DNA of 64,000 nucleotides, taken from the NCBI RefSeq assembly GCF_023078375.1, contig NZ_CP095555.1, positions 248,001 through 312,000 of the forward strand, given 5' to 3'. Below are positions 36,684 to 49,000 of the stretch, one piece after another. A model generated the notes under the pieces. The model was not told where the DNA came from. It searched no databases and was given only the letters and a program-made list of their open reading frames with translations. Position 1 is the stretch's first letter; each line of letters begins with the position of its first letter. A program made the translations under genes and the position numbers. The DNA comes from Roseomonas gilardii subsp. gilardii. Lineage in GTDB: Bacteria > Pseudomonadota > Alphaproteobacteria > Acetobacterales > Acetobacteraceae.

Positions 36684-37371
36684 AGGGGTTTCCGCCAGCT
36701 ACCGGGGCCTCAAGGCCCTGCAGGGCGTCGATCTGGAGGTCGGCCAGGGGGAGGTCGTGGCCGTGGTCGGCGCCAATGGCGCGGGCAAGAGCACCTTGCT
36801 GAAAGCCATCGCCGGGCAGGTCACGACCGAGGGGCGGATCGCCTTCCAGGGCGAGAGCCTGCGCCGGATGCCCGCGCATCGCATCGCGCGCCTAGGCGTC
36901 AACCTCGTGCCCGAGGGGCGGCGCCTCTTCCCGCGCCTCTCGGTGGAAGACAATCTCCGCCTCGGGGCCTATGCGAAGAGGGGCGATCCGGACCGCTTCA
37001 AGCCATTGGAGCTGGTCTTCGAACTCTTCCCCCGCCTGAAGGAACGCCTGCCACAACTGGCCGGTACCCTGTCCGGTGGCGAGCAGCAGATGCTGGCCAT
37101 CGGCCGTGCCCTGCTGACCCAGCCGAGGCTGCTGATGCTGGACGAACCCAGCCAGGGCATCATGCCGAAGCTGGTGGACGATATCCTGGCTGCGGTGACG
37201 CGCATCCGCGCCCTCGGGGTGACGGTGCTGCTGGTGGAGCAGAGGCTGGCCGAGGCTTTGGCCATCGCCGACCGTGCCTATGTGCTGCAGACCGGCCGGA
37301 TCGTGATGTCCGGCCAGGCTGCGGAGATCGCCGGCAACGCCGATGTGCGGCGTGCCTATCTTGGCATGTGA
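36670..37371 (+). CDS. livF: Branched-chain-type ABC ATPase LivF
   Basis: The 233-residue ATPase has Walker A GANGAGKST, LVPEGRRLFPRLSVEDNL (the LivF-specific region), signature LSGGEQQMLAIGRAL and Walker B LLMLDEPSQGI. It overlaps livG by 14 bases. With livG it drives the LivHM channel. Confidence 0.93.
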   Translation: MLRLEGVSASYRGLKALQGVDLEVGQGEVVAVVGANGAGKSTLLKAIAGQVTTEGRIAFQGESLRRMPAHRIARLGVNLVPEGRRLFPRLSVEDNLRLGAYAKRGDPDRFKPLELVFELFPRLKERLPQLAGTLSGGEQQMLAIGRALLTQPRLLMLDEPSQGIMPKLVDDILAAVTRIRALGVTVLLVEQRLAEALAIADRAYVLQTGRIVMSGQAAEIAGNADVRRAYLGM

Positions 37372-37386
37372 TCAGGATTCCCCCCT

Positions 37387-39450
37387 TTGTCCTCCCAGCG
37401 TCATATCCGGATCGGCATCGATATCGGAGGCACCTTCACCGACCTGCAGATCCTCGATGAGAGGACCGGCGCGCTGCACAGCCTCAAGACCCCGACCACG
37501 CCGGAGGACCCCTCCACCGGGCTGATGGCGGGTATCGAGGCGGCGGCGGCGCGCTATGGCTTCGCCCTGGCCGATATCCGCCTGCTGCTGCATGGCACCA
37601 CCATCGCCACCAATGCGGTGCTGGAACGGCGCCTCGCGCGCGGCGTTCTGCTGACCACGGCGGGTTTCGAGGATGTGCTGGAGATCGGGCGACACACCCG
37701 ACGCGACATCTATGGGCTGAAGCAGAAGGTGGAGCCGCCGCTGGTGCCGCGCGACCGGCGCCTGGGCGTGGCGGAACGGCTGCGTGGCGATGGCAGCGTG
37801 GAGACCGCCCTCGGCGAGGCCGCGATCGGGTCGGTGCTGGAACGCCTCCATGCGCTGGAGCCCGAGGCGATCGCGATCTGCCTGCTCAACGCCCATGTCG
37901 ATCCGGTGCACGAGCAGCGCCTGTCGGAGCATGTCCGCGCCGCCTTCCCGGACCTGCCGCTCAGTCTTTCCTCCGAGGTCAGCCCGGAGATCCGGGAGTA
38001 CGAGCGCAGCTCGACCACCGTGCTGAACGCGCTGCTGATGCCGGTGGTGGGCCGCTATATCGGCCGGCTGCGGCAGCGTCTGGCGGAGCGTGCGCCCGGC
38101 GCGCGCCTGCTGCTGGTGCAATCGAATGGCGGCGTCTGCTCTCCGGAGATGGCGGCGCGCCAGCCGGTGCGGCTGCTGCTGTCCGGGCCGAGTGGTGGCG
38201 CCCTCGCCACCCTGCGTGCGGCCGAGGCATTGGGCCGCCCGAACCTCGTGGGCGGCGACATGGGCGGCACCTCCTACGACATCTGCGTCGTGCAGGGCGG
38301 GCAGGTGACGCTGATGACGCAGGGCGAGATCGACGGCCTGCCTGTACGCCTGCCGATGATCGAGATCCGCACCATCGGCTCCGGTGGCGGCTCGCTCGCC
38401 GCGGTCGATGCCGGCGGGCGCCTCACGGTCGGGCCGCGCTCCGCGGGCTCCACGCCCGGCCCGGTCTGCTACCGGCGCGGGGGCACGGAACCCGCGGTGA
38501 CGGACGCGAACATCGTCCTGGGCCGGCTCGACGGGCGCTTCTTCCTGGGCGGCGCCATGGCCCTGGACACGGAGGGCGCGCGCGAGGCCATTGCCGACCG
38601 GGTCGCCCGCCCGCTGGGCCTGGGGGCAGAGGAAGCGGCGGAGGGCATGCTCACCGTGGTCAACAATGCCCTGGCCTCCGCAGCACGTCTCAGCCTGTTC
38701 GAGAAGGGGCTCGACCCGCGCGACTTCAGCCTGCTTTCCTTCGGTGGTGCCGGCGGTCTGCACGCCATCCCGGTGGCCGAGGAGCTGGGTATCGGCGAGG
38801 TGATCTTTCCCGCCGATGCCAGCACCTTCTCCGCCTTCGGCATCCTGCATTCCAACATCGTGCATGACGTGGCACGCAGCCGGGTGATGCCCGCCCTGGC
38901 GGAGAGCCTGCCGCGCATCGCCGAGAGCTGCGCCGCGCTGCGCGAACAGGGCGATGCCATGCTGGAGGCGGATGGCGTGCCGGCGGAACAGCGCCGCTTC
39001 GCGCTCTCGGCCGATCTGCGCTACCGCGGGCAGGCTTTCGAGCTGGTGGTGCCCTGGGCGGCACTGGGGGATGGCGCGACGCCGGACGAAACCGCGCTGG
39101 CGGCGTTGCTGGCCGAATTCCACCGCACGCATGAGCGCCGCTTCTCCTACTGCAATCCGGATGCGCCGGTGGAACTGGTGGCGCTGCGCCTGACCGCCAC
39201 GGGCATTCTGCCGCGCGCCGAGGCGGTGCGGCGTCCGGGCCTGGGTGCCGATCGTCAGCCCGAGGCGCGGCGGATCTTCCTCGGTGGATGCTGGCAGGAG
39301 GCCGCCGTGCACCAGCGCGAGCAAATCACCGGCCCGGTCGAGGGACCTGCGCTGATCGAGGAGGAATACACCACCGCCTTCATCGCCCCCGGCTGGCGCT
39401 GCGCCCCGGGACCGGATGGAACCCTGATCGCACGGAGGCTGGAGGCGTGA
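37387..39450 (+). CDS. Hydantoinase/oxoprolinase subunit A (HyuA-like)
   Basis: The 687-residue protein is an ASKHA-fold ATP-dependent hydrolase subunit: IGIDIGGTFTDLQIL at the N-terminus, LLHGTTIATNAVLERR, and GGDMGGTSYDICVV near residue 290. The family includes N-methylhydantoinase A, 5-oxoprolinase and acetone/acetophenone carboxylase subunits. The start appears to be TTG 37387, 15 bases after livF; no ATG fits the conserved N-terminus. It works with the B subunit encoded next. Confidence 0.9.
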   Translation: MSSQRHIRIGIDIGGTFTDLQILDERTGALHSLKTPTTPEDPSTGLMAGIEAAAARYGFALADIRLLLHGTTIATNAVLERRLARGVLLTTAGFEDVLEIGRHTRRDIYGLKQKVEPPLVPRDRRLGVAERLRGDGSVETALGEAAIGSVLERLHALEPEAIAICLLNAHVDPVHEQRLSEHVRAAFPDLPLSLSSEVSPEIREYERSSTTVLNALLMPVVGRYIGRLRQRLAERAPGARLLLVQSNGGVCSPEMAARQPVRLLLSGPSGGALATLRAAEALGRPNLVGGDMGGTSYDICVVQGGQVTLMTQGEIDGLPVRLPMIEIRTIGSGGGSLAAVDAGGRLTVGPRSAGSTPGPVCYRRGGTEPAVTDANIVLGRLDGRFFLGGAMALDTEGAREAIADRVARPLGLGAEEAAEGMLTVVNNALASAARLSLFEKGLDPRDFSLLSFGGAGGLHAIPVAEELGIGEVIFPADASTFSAFGILHSNIVHDVARSRVMPALAESLPRIAESCAALREQGDAMLEADGVPAEQRRFALSADLRYRGQAFELVVPWAALGDGATPDETALAALLAEFHRTHERRFSYCNPDAPVELVALRLTATGILPRAEAVRRPGLGADRQPEARRIFLGGCWQEAAVHQREQITGPVEGPALIEEEYTTAFIAPGWRCAPGPDGTLIARRLEA

Positions 39451-39452
39451 GC

Positions 39453-41096
39453 ATGCCCCGTCCCATGGAACTCGGACCCGTCGAACTCGAGGTGCTGCGC
39501 AACGGCCTGACCGCCGCCGCCGCCGAGATGGACGTGACCGTCTGGCGCACCAGCCGCTCCACCGTGGTACGGGAACTGCTGGACTATTCCACCGCCGTCT
39601 TCGACCGTGACGGCTACAACGTGGCGCAATCCGCCCGCATCCCGCAGCACCTGAACTCCATGAGCGCCGGACTGCTCACCGTGGTGCGTGACCACCTGCC
39701 TCTGGAGGAATGGGAGGAAGGCGATGTCGTCATCACCAACGATCCCTACTGCGGCGGCCAGCACATCCCAGACATCCTGGCCTTCCGGCCGGTCTTCGCG
39801 GAAGGGGCGCGCATCGCCATCGTCGGCACGCTCTGCCACCATCTCGACATGGGTGGCATGGCGGCCGGTTCCTATGCCGCCACGGCGACCGAGATCTTCC
39901 AGGAAGGCCTGCGCCTGCCACCCTTGAAGCTCTACCGCCGTGGCGCGCTGAATGGTGATCTGCTGGCGGTGATGCGGCAGAATGTGCGCCAGCCGGAGAT
40001 CCTCTGGGGCGATCTGCAGGCGCAGATCGCGTCGCTCTCGGTGGGTGAGGGCAACCTTCGCAAGCTCGCCACGCGCTTCGGCGCGAAGGCGGTGGTAGTG
40101 GGCTGCGCACAGATCCTGGATGGTTCCGAGCGCGCCATGCGCGCGATGATCGGCCGCATCCCCGATGGCCATTACGAGTTCGAGGATTTCCTCGACGATG
40201 ACGGCATCACCGACGCGCCGATCCGCATCCATGCCGCCATCACCGTGCGTGGAGAGGAGCTGACGGTCGATCTCTCCGGCTGCGGCCCGCAGGCGCTGGG
40301 TCCGGTGAACGCCACCCTGGCCTCGGCCAATTCCGCCGTCTCCTACGCCGTGATGGCGGTGGCCGATGCACCGATCCCGGCCAATGCGGGCTGCTACCGC
40401 CCCATCACCGTGATCGCACCGGAAGGCACGATCGTCAGCGCCCGTCACCCCGCACCGGTGGCGAACCGGATCGCGGCCACGCACCGGCTGGCCACCACCC
40501 TGCTCGGCGCGCTGCATCAGGCGGTGCCGGAGCGCGTGCCGGCCGCCTATTACGGCGTCAGCTATGTCTGCTCCTTCCAGACGGTGCAGGAGAGTGGCGA
40601 GCGCGGCGTGCTGGTGGAGATCGAGGTCGGTGGCAGCGGCGCGCATCCGGAGGGCGACGGGCTGAGCGCCTTCACCTTCGGCATGCACAACAACTCCAAC
40701 ATCCCGGCCGAGATGATCGAGAGCGAACTGCCGCTGACGATCATGCGCTACGGCCTGCTGCCCGGCTCCGGTGGGGCAGGGCGGTACCGCGGTGGTCTCG
40801 GGCTGGTGCGCGAATGGCGCATCGATGCGCGAGAGGCCGTCTTCACCGCCAATGCCGAGCGCTTCCGCTTCCGACCCTACGGGTTGGCCGGGGGTGAGCC
40901 GGGCAGCGCCGGGCGTCTCGTGCTGATGCGGGACGGTGAGGTGCGGAGCCTGGGCTCCAAGGTGAACAACCTCCGCCTGCGCCAGGGCGATGTGATCCGG
41001 CTGGAAACCTCGGGCGGCGGCGGCTTTGGCCCGCCGGAGAAGCGGGCGCCGGAAGCGCAGGAACGTGACCGCGTCCTGGGCTACGTTCCGGCCTGA
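39453..41096 (+). CDS. Hydantoinase/oxoprolinase subunit B (HyuB-like)
   Basis: The 547-residue protein has the HyuB layout: VELEVLRNGLTAAAAEMDVT, SRSTVVRELLDYSTAVFD, DVVITNDPYCGGQHIPDI and the C-terminal GLPGSGG-like segment with GGGGFGPP. It pairs with subunit A in an ATP-dependent ring-opening or carboxylating enzyme. ATG 39453 has GGAGG seven bases before; GTG 39447 is an alternative. The Liv importer upstream probably delivers the substrate, for instance a hydantoin or pyroglutamate-like lactam (inference). Confidence 0.9.
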   Translation: MPRPMELGPVELEVLRNGLTAAAAEMDVTVWRTSRSTVVRELLDYSTAVFDRDGYNVAQSARIPQHLNSMSAGLLTVVRDHLPLEEWEEGDVVITNDPYCGGQHIPDILAFRPVFAEGARIAIVGTLCHHLDMGGMAAGSYAATATEIFQEGLRLPPLKLYRRGALNGDLLAVMRQNVRQPEILWGDLQAQIASLSVGEGNLRKLATRFGAKAVVVGCAQILDGSERAMRAMIGRIPDGHYEFEDFLDDDGITDAPIRIHAAITVRGEELTVDLSGCGPQALGPVNATLASANSAVSYAVMAVADAPIPANAGCYRPITVIAPEGTIVSARHPAPVANRIAATHRLATTLLGALHQAVPERVPAAYYGVSYVCSFQTVQESGERGVLVEIEVGGSGAHPEGDGLSAFTFGMHNNSNIPAEMIESELPLTIMRYGLLPGSGGAGRYRGGLGLVREWRIDAREAVFTANAERFRFRPYGLAGGEPGSAGRLVLMRDGEVRSLGSKVNNLRLRQGDVIRLETSGGGGFGPPEKRAPEAQERDRVLGYVPA

Positions 41097-41170
41097 CGGC
41101 ACCACACTGCCATCGCCCTCCCGACGGACAGGAACTTCTGCCGCGCCTGGCTTTCATCCAGTCCGGACGA

Positions 41171-42370
41171 TCACGTGGCTGGGCGGAAGACGATACAGAC
41201 CGGGCTGCCGGTGCGCGCGGCCAGTCCATCGGCGGTCAACTGGCCAGTGCGGGCATCGATGCGAAAGCGCTGAATGGTATCGTCGTCCTCGTTGGCGACG
41301 AACAGGAAGCGCCCGTCCGGGGAGAGCGTGAAGAAGCGCGGCGTCCGCCCGCCGGATGGTGCCCACTGCACCGGCGTCAGCCGCCCCGTGCCTTCGTCCA
41401 CCGCGAAGGCGGCGATGGTATCGGAGCCCCGGTTGGAGGCGTAGACGAAGCGCCCATCGGCGGAAATGGCGATCTCGGCCGCGCGGCTGTTGCCGGTGAA
41501 GGTGTCGGGGAGGGAGGACACCACCTGGACAGGCTCAAGCGCCCCGGTCTCGCTGCTGTAGCGATAGGCCGTGACGGTGGAGTCCAGCTCGTTCACCACA
41601 TAGGCGAAGCCCGCACGGGGATGCAGCACCACATGGCGCGGCCCGGATGTTTCGCGCGCCGGCACCGAGCCCTGTTCGCTGGCCACCAGCTTCCCGGCAT
41701 CCGCATCCAGGCGGAAGGTGAAGACCCGGTCCAAACCCTTGTCGGGCACGAGAATGAATCGGCCCTGGCGGTCGAACTCCACCTGGTGCGGCTTGGCGAA
41801 GGGCTGCTCCACCCGGTGCGGGCCGATCTTGCCGGTCAGCGTGACGAGGTCCCGGACCGGGCCGATCGCCCCTTCCTCCGGATCGATCGGCAGCAGGGCC
41901 AGGGTGGAAGTGATGTGGTTGGCGATCACCAGGAAGCGGTTGGTGGGATCGACCGCGAGGTGGACGGGGTTCTTCCCCTCCGTGGACTGGCGGTTGATGA
42001 GGCTCAGCCGGCCATTCCCCGGGTCGATGCGGAAGGCGCTGACCTCCGTGCTGTCGCCATGCACGGTGTAGAGGAAGCGCCCTTGCCGGTCGAAGCAGAG
42101 GAAGGACGGGTTCAGCAGGTCACCGACAAGCTGCTCATGGGTCCAGGCACCGGTTTCCGCATCCACGCGGTAGAGGCTGATGCCATCGCCGCGCGCATTC
42201 CGCTCCCGCGTCGTGCGGCAGCCGACATAGGCGTGGAAACTCTTGCTGGTGCTGGGCATCGCGGAAATGTCCTTGCTGGAAGTGGGCGACGCGGCGTGGC
42301 CGGAGGCAGCCGCCACGGCGGAGGTGGCGAGGGCGGCCAGGATGGTGCGGCGAGGATGCGGGGTCATCAT
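41171..42370 (-). CDS. Secreted lactonase, 7-bladed beta-propeller
   Basis: The 399-residue protein has a signal sequence (PRRTILAALATSAVAAASGHA) and repeated propeller blades of the 6-phosphogluconolactonase/CMLE type. Examples are NPSFLCFDRQGRFLYTVH, NPVHLAVDPTNRFLVIAN, GPRHVVLHPRAGFAYVVN and TPRFFTLSPDGRFLFVAN. Relatives hydrolyse sugar lactones or cyclise muconates. Export implies a periplasmic lactone. It ends 74 bases from hyuB in convergent orientation and follows the MFS gene. Confidence 0.88.
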   Translation of the reverse strand: MMTPHPRRTILAALATSAVAAASGHAASPTSSKDISAMPSTSKSFHAYVGCRTTRERNARGDGISLYRVDAETGAWTHEQLVGDLLNPSFLCFDRQGRFLYTVHGDSTEVSAFRIDPGNGRLSLINRQSTEGKNPVHLAVDPTNRFLVIANHITSTLALLPIDPEEGAIGPVRDLVTLTGKIGPHRVEQPFAKPHQVEFDRQGRFILVPDKGLDRVFTFRLDADAGKLVASEQGSVPARETSGPRHVVLHPRAGFAYVVNELDSTVTAYRYSSETGALEPVQVVSSLPDTFTGNSRAAEIAISADGRFVYASNRGSDTIAAFAVDEGTGRLTPVQWAPSGGRTPRFFTLSPDGRFLFVANEDDDTIQRFRIDARTGQLTADGLAARTGSPVCIVFRPAT

Positions 42371-42377
42371 GCGATCC

Positions 42378-43712
42378 TCAACGATGCTGGCCAGCGGCCT
42401 GCAGGATGGGCGCGGCTTGCTCGCCCCGCTCCGGCCGCAGCCGCATGGCCATCATCATGGCGAAGGACACGAACAGCAGCGCTGCCAGGAAGTAGAGCCC
42501 GGCCAGCGCCGATCCGGTGCTGTCCTTCACCAGCCCGATGACATAGGGGCCGACGAAGCCGCCGAGATTGCCGATGCTGTTGATCACCGCAATGGAGATA
42601 GCCGCCGTGGAGCGCGTCAGGAAGAGGTTCGGCACCGCCCAGAAAGGCGACTTGAAGGCGTAGAGCCCCGTCATGGCCAGGGTGATCATCGCCATGGCCA
42701 GCGCCGCCTGCTGGAACACCGCGGCGGCCAGCAGGCAGGCCCCCGCCAGCAGCAGCGGCAGGGCCGAATGCAGCTTGCGTTCCGCGCGGCGGTCGGAGGA
42801 TCGCGACCACAGCACCATGCCGATGGTGGCGACGGCATAGGGCAGCATGGCGACCAGCCCGACCTGCGTATTGGTCAGCGTGCCCGAGAAGCCCCTGATG
42901 ATCTGCGGCATCCAGTAGCCCACGCCCAGGCTGCCGCACTGATAGACGAAGTAGATGGCGGCCAGCAGCAGGACCTTCGGGTTCCGCATGGCGTCCCAGA
43001 CGCCCAGATGCTGCACGCCTTCGCGCCGGGCATTGTCCCGCGCCAGCTCGCCGGTCAGCCACGCCTTCTCCTGCTCATCCAGCCACCGCGCCTGCTCGGG
43101 CCGGTCGGTGAGGAACAGGAAGACCGCGATGCCGCCGAGGATGGCCGGCCCGCCTTCCAGAAGGATCATCCAGCGCCAGCCGGACAGTCCCAGGCCATGG
43201 ACATTGTCCATGATCCAGGTGCTGAGCGGAGCCCCGACCAGATAGGAGACGGGAATGGCGGAGGTGAACCAGGCAACGGTGGTCGCGCGCTCCTTCGCCC
43301 GGAACCAGTAGGTCAGGTAGACGATGATGCCGGGAAAGAAGCCGGCCTCGGCAACGCCCAGCAGGAAACGCAGCACGTAGAGCTGCGTGGCGGTCTGCAC
43401 AAAGGCGGTCAGGCAGGCGATGATGCCCCAGGTAACCAGGATGCGCGCGATCCAGATCCTGGCACCGAAGCGCGTCAGCATGGCGTTGCTGGGCACCTCG
43501 AACAGGAAATAGCCGATGAAGAAGATGCCCGAGGCAAACCCGAAGGCTTCGCTGGTCAGCGCCAGTTCCCGGTTCATCTCCAGCGCCGCGTAGCCGATAT
43601 TGGCGCGATCCAGATAGGAGATGATGTAGAGCACGAAGCAGAAGGGAACGATGCGCCAGAAGACCTTGCGCGTCGTGCGGGTCTCGATGGCGGCCGGGGA
43701 GGGGGTTTTCAT
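42378..43712 (-). CDS. MFS permease, ACS family (tartrate/phthalate-like)
   Basis: The 444-residue, 12-helix permease carries ACS marks: SYLDRANIGYAALEMNREL in helix 1, FFIGYFLFEVPSNAML and RFLLGVAEAGFFPGIIVYL. ATG 43712 fits the family N-terminus; upstream in-frame codons are not conserved. Its neighbours, a lactonase and an aconitase, suggest a hydroxy- or tricarboxylic acid as cargo. That is inference from context. Confidence 0.9.
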   Translation of the reverse strand: MKTPSPAAIETRTTRKVFWRIVPFCFVLYIISYLDRANIGYAALEMNRELALTSEAFGFASGIFFIGYFLFEVPSNAMLTRFGARIWIARILVTWGIIACLTAFVQTATQLYVLRFLLGVAEAGFFPGIIVYLTYWFRAKERATTVAWFTSAIPVSYLVGAPLSTWIMDNVHGLGLSGWRWMILLEGGPAILGGIAVFLFLTDRPEQARWLDEQEKAWLTGELARDNARREGVQHLGVWDAMRNPKVLLLAAIYFVYQCGSLGVGYWMPQIIRGFSGTLTNTQVGLVAMLPYAVATIGMVLWSRSSDRRAERKLHSALPLLLAGACLLAAAVFQQAALAMAMITLAMTGLYAFKSPFWAVPNLFLTRSTAAISIAVINSIGNLGGFVGPYVIGLVKDSTGSALAGLYFLAALLFVSFAMMMAMRLRPERGEQAAPILQAAGQHR

Positions 43713-43906
43713 GGCGATGCTTCCGAATGAGCGTTGCATCAGTTCGCGGTGGTGCCGCGATCCTCGATGATCCGGGTGGATTCCGTGGTCCCGGCAGCCA
43801 GGCCGGCATCGGCGAGCACGGCGGCTGCCGCGCCAGCCGGAAGGTGGCATCGTCGCATCATGGTTCTTGTCCGTTCCCTGGATGGCCGGTCCGTGCCGGC
43901 GGTTGT

Positions 43907-46561
<2,655 letters not shown>

Positions 46562-46879
46562 CGGAAACGTTCCATGACCTCTTAGCGAGCGGAGGTCGTG
46601 TATCATATCAAAATATCAAACCGCAAGGGAATTTTGCATAATATACTCATATAGAACTGATTGCCCGCCCCGTTGCCTGCCCGTGGAACACCACCTGAGC
46701 CCGCCCGGAAACGGGAAGTGGGCCGTCAGGCGAGGCGGCCTGCCGTCCGAGAGATCGCCCGATGAAGACCATGCCGATTTTGTGCACTCCCCCCGCCTTC
46801 CCCCAGCGGCTGCTCCCCGGGAAGGATGGCTTTCGGACCATCATGGGTTGGTCCGGAGCCTGGGAGCAGGAGTGAGAAG
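46562..46879. promoter_or_regulatory. AT-rich divergent region between aconitase and cupin genes
   Basis: An AT-rich island at about 46595-46655 contains the direct repeats TATCAAAA and TATCAAAC (46604-46619) and, further on, GCATAATATACTCATATAG. It should hold the leftward promoter of the aconitase operon. No clear -35/-10 pair could be fixed. The rest, to the cupin RBS, shows nothing. Confidence 0.35.
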
Positions 46880-47275
46880 ATGGACATCACGCGCGCGGGG
46901 ACGCAGCCTTCCGGCAAGGGGCCGGCCGATTGGTTCACCGGCACTGTCCGCATCGATCCGCTGTTCAGCCCGCCCGATCCGGCCCGGGTCGCCGGTGCCC
47001 TGGTGACCTTCGAACCGGGCGCCCGCACGGCGTGGCATACGCATCCGCTCGGCCAGACGCTGATCGTCACCGCGGGCTGCGGATGGGTGCAGCGCGAGGG
47101 CGGCCCGGTGGAGGAGATCCGACCCGGCGACGTGGTCTGGTTTCCGCCCGGCGAGAAGCACTGGCATGGCGCCACGGCGGCCACGGCCATGAGTCACATC
47201 GCCATTCAGGAAAAGCTCAACGGCTCCCCCGTGGACTGGCTGGAACAGGTGACCGACGAGCAATACCGCCGCTGA
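46880..47275 (+). CDS. Single-domain cupin
   Basis: The 131-residue cupin has motif 1 as [20 protein letters not shown] and motif 2 as [10 protein letters not shown], giving His ligands for a metal. It resembles the small carboxymuconolactone-decarboxylase-associated or mandelonitrile-lyase-like cupins. The reaction is not predictable. ATG 46880 was chosen because GGAGTGAGAAG precedes it. Its end overlaps the convergent Lrp gene by 59 bases. Confidence 0.83.
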   Translation: MDITRAGTQPSGKGPADWFTGTVRIDPLFSPPDPARVAGALVTFEPGARTAWHTHPLGQTLIVTAGCGWVQREGGPVEEIRPGDVVWFPPGEKHWHGATAATAMSHIAIQEKLNGSPVDWLEQVTDEQYRR

Positions 47276-47807
47276 GGCTGACCACCGGGCGATCCGCCCG
47301 CCGCCGATCAGGGATGTGGCGGACGGAATCCGCGACCTCGCGCAGGGTGATGATGGTGCGGAAGGCTCTGACATTCGGGTCGTCGTGGAACACCTCGCGC
47401 GTGAAGCGCTCATAGGCTTCCATGCTGCCGACCCGCAGCAGCAGCACGAAGTCGGCTTCGCCCGTGACGTACCAGGCGCCCTGGACCTCGCTCCGGGTCC
47501 GCAGCTTCCGCTCGAAGGCATCCAGCTCCCTGGTCCCCTCCCGTTCCAGCGAAACCAGGACATGGATCGTCAGGGGCGTCCCGAGCACCGCAGGGTGGAC
47601 CACGGAAACATCGGCGATGATGACCCCGGTCTTCCTCAGGTTCCGGAGGCGCCGCAGCACGGCGCTTTCGGAAAGGCCCACCTGCTCGGCCAGGATTCGG
47701 GCGGGGGTCTGGTTGTTCACCCGGAGCCGTTCCAGCAGGGCGCGATCGAACCGGTCCAGATCGGCGTTTTCCATCGGCAATGTCCGGCTATCGACGGATT
47801 CCGTCAT
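47217..47807 (-). CDS. Lrp/AsnC family regulator
   Basis: The 196-residue protein has an N-terminal AsnC HTH (about 20-70; [20 protein letters not shown] then RNLRKTGVI) and a C-terminal RAM ligand domain ([17 protein letters not shown]). The C-terminal tail of about 30 residues is longer than usual. It diverges from the ammonia-lyase gene across 54 bases. Salmonella also has an Lrp-like gene next to its diaminopropionate ammonia-lyase gene, so control of the downstream catabolic genes is likely. Confidence 0.9.
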   Translation of the reverse strand: MTESVDSRTLPMENADLDRFDRALLERLRVNNQTPARILAEQVGLSESAVLRRLRNLRKTGVIIADVSVVHPAVLGTPLTIHVLVSLEREGTRELDAFERKLRTRSEVQGAWYVTGEADFVLLLRVGSMEAYERFTREVFHDDPNVRAFRTIITLREVADSVRHIPDRRRADRPVVSLSGGIARRSPVPASPRGSR

Positions 47808-47861
47808 AGGCCACCCTGATTTCGCCGCCAATCGTCACTCATGGGCGGATAGGCTGCCCCC

Positions 47862-48914
47862 ATGGACACCCCTGCGGAAACCCGGCCCATGGCCGCCGAT
47901 ATCGCCACCGGACTGTGCCGCCTCTCGCCAGACTACGCGGCCACACCGCTGCTCGACCTGCCGCGCCTCGCGGCGCGCCTGGGGGTGAAACAGGTCCTGG
48001 CCAAGGATGAAGGGCGCCGGATGCTGGGCAGCTTCAAGTCGCTCGGAGGCACCTATGCCGGGCTCCGCGCGCTGGCGCGGGCTGCGGGGACGGAGGTTGC
48101 CGATCTGATCGCGTCCCGTCCGGCGGGGCAGCCCGCCCTGATCTGCGCGAGCGACGGCAACCATGGCCTGGCCGTCGCGGCGGCGGCGCGCTTCGCCGGC
48201 GCCCACGCCCGTGTGTATCTGCACGCCGGCGTCCCGCAGTCCCGCGCGCGCCGCATCGAAGCGCAGGGTGCCGATATCGTGTGGGTGGACGGCACTTACG
48301 ATGACGCCGTGGATGCCGCGGCCCAGGCAGCGCGCTCCGGGGCAGGCATCCTGGTCGCGGACACGACCGACGATCCGGATGACCCCGTGGTGCGGGATGT
48401 GATGGCAGGCTACGGCGTCATGGCGGCCGAGATCCGTGAACAGGTCGAGGCGGCCGGTCACGAGCGGCCCACGCATCTCTTCGTGCAGGCCGGCGTGGGC
48501 GGTCTGGCGGCCGCCATGGCGGAAGGGCTGGGCGGCTGGATCGCCGCACCGGGCGCCATCATCGTGGTGGAGCCAGAGACGGCGCCCGCCGTGGCGGCGG
48601 CCCTCGCCGCCGGGCGCACCGTCCGCGTGGAGGGCGAGCTGGAGACCACTGCGGGGATGTTGTCCTGTGGCGAGGCCAGCGCCCCCGCTCTGAAGGTGCT
48701 GCGTCGCCACAAGGTTCGGGCGGTCACCGTGCCGGAAAGCACGCTGGATGAAGCGCCCGCCCTTCTTCAATCCTGCGGCGGCCCGCGCACGACACCATCC
48801 GGCGGCGCGGGCCTGGCGGGCGCCATGACGGCCAATGGCGGACCGATGGCATTGAGCGCCGATGCCCGCATCCTGATCCTGATCACCGAGGCGGAGGTCG
48901 AAGGCGTGGGCTGA
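47862..48914 (+). CDS. Diaminopropionate ammonia-lyase-like PLP enzyme (fold type II)
   Basis: The 350-residue enzyme belongs to the tryptophan-synthase-beta fold group. The PLP lysine is Lys59 in MLGSFKSLGGTYAG; ICASDGNHGLAVAAAA binds the phosphate side, and FVQAGVGGLAAAMAEGL follows. GSFKxLGG with the late SCGxxxxxP region is the DpaL/YgeX pattern. It should convert 2,3-diaminopropionate (or a serine-like amine) to pyruvate and ammonia. It is about 50 residues shorter than E. coli YgeX. An M20 amidohydrolase and a carbamoylase follow, similar to the E. coli yge cluster. Confidence 0.8.
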   Translation: MDTPAETRPMAADIATGLCRLSPDYAATPLLDLPRLAARLGVKQVLAKDEGRRMLGSFKSLGGTYAGLRALARAAGTEVADLIASRPAGQPALICASDGNHGLAVAAAARFAGAHARVYLHAGVPQSRARRIEAQGADIVWVDGTYDDAVDAAAQAARSGAGILVADTTDDPDDPVVRDVMAGYGVMAAEIREQVEAAGHERPTHLFVQAGVGGLAAAMAEGLGGWIAAPGAIIVVEPETAPAVAAALAAGRTVRVEGELETTAGMLSCGEASAPALKVLRRHKVRAVTVPESTLDEAPALLQSCGGPRTTPSGGAGLAGAMTANGGPMALSADARILILITEAEVEGVG

Positions 48915-49000
48915 CCGCGCCGGGCCATTGCCTGTCATGAGCGCGCCGCTCGCGCAGGGCCGTAGCAAGCCGCCGATCGGCGCGGAGGAAAGGAACGGCG

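Noticed and set aside
43734-43860. 39-codon minus-strand ORF between the MFS and aconitase genes (start at 43861)
   Set aside because: Short, Ala-rich, no family resemblance and no good RBS. It may be a relic, but the evidence is too thin.
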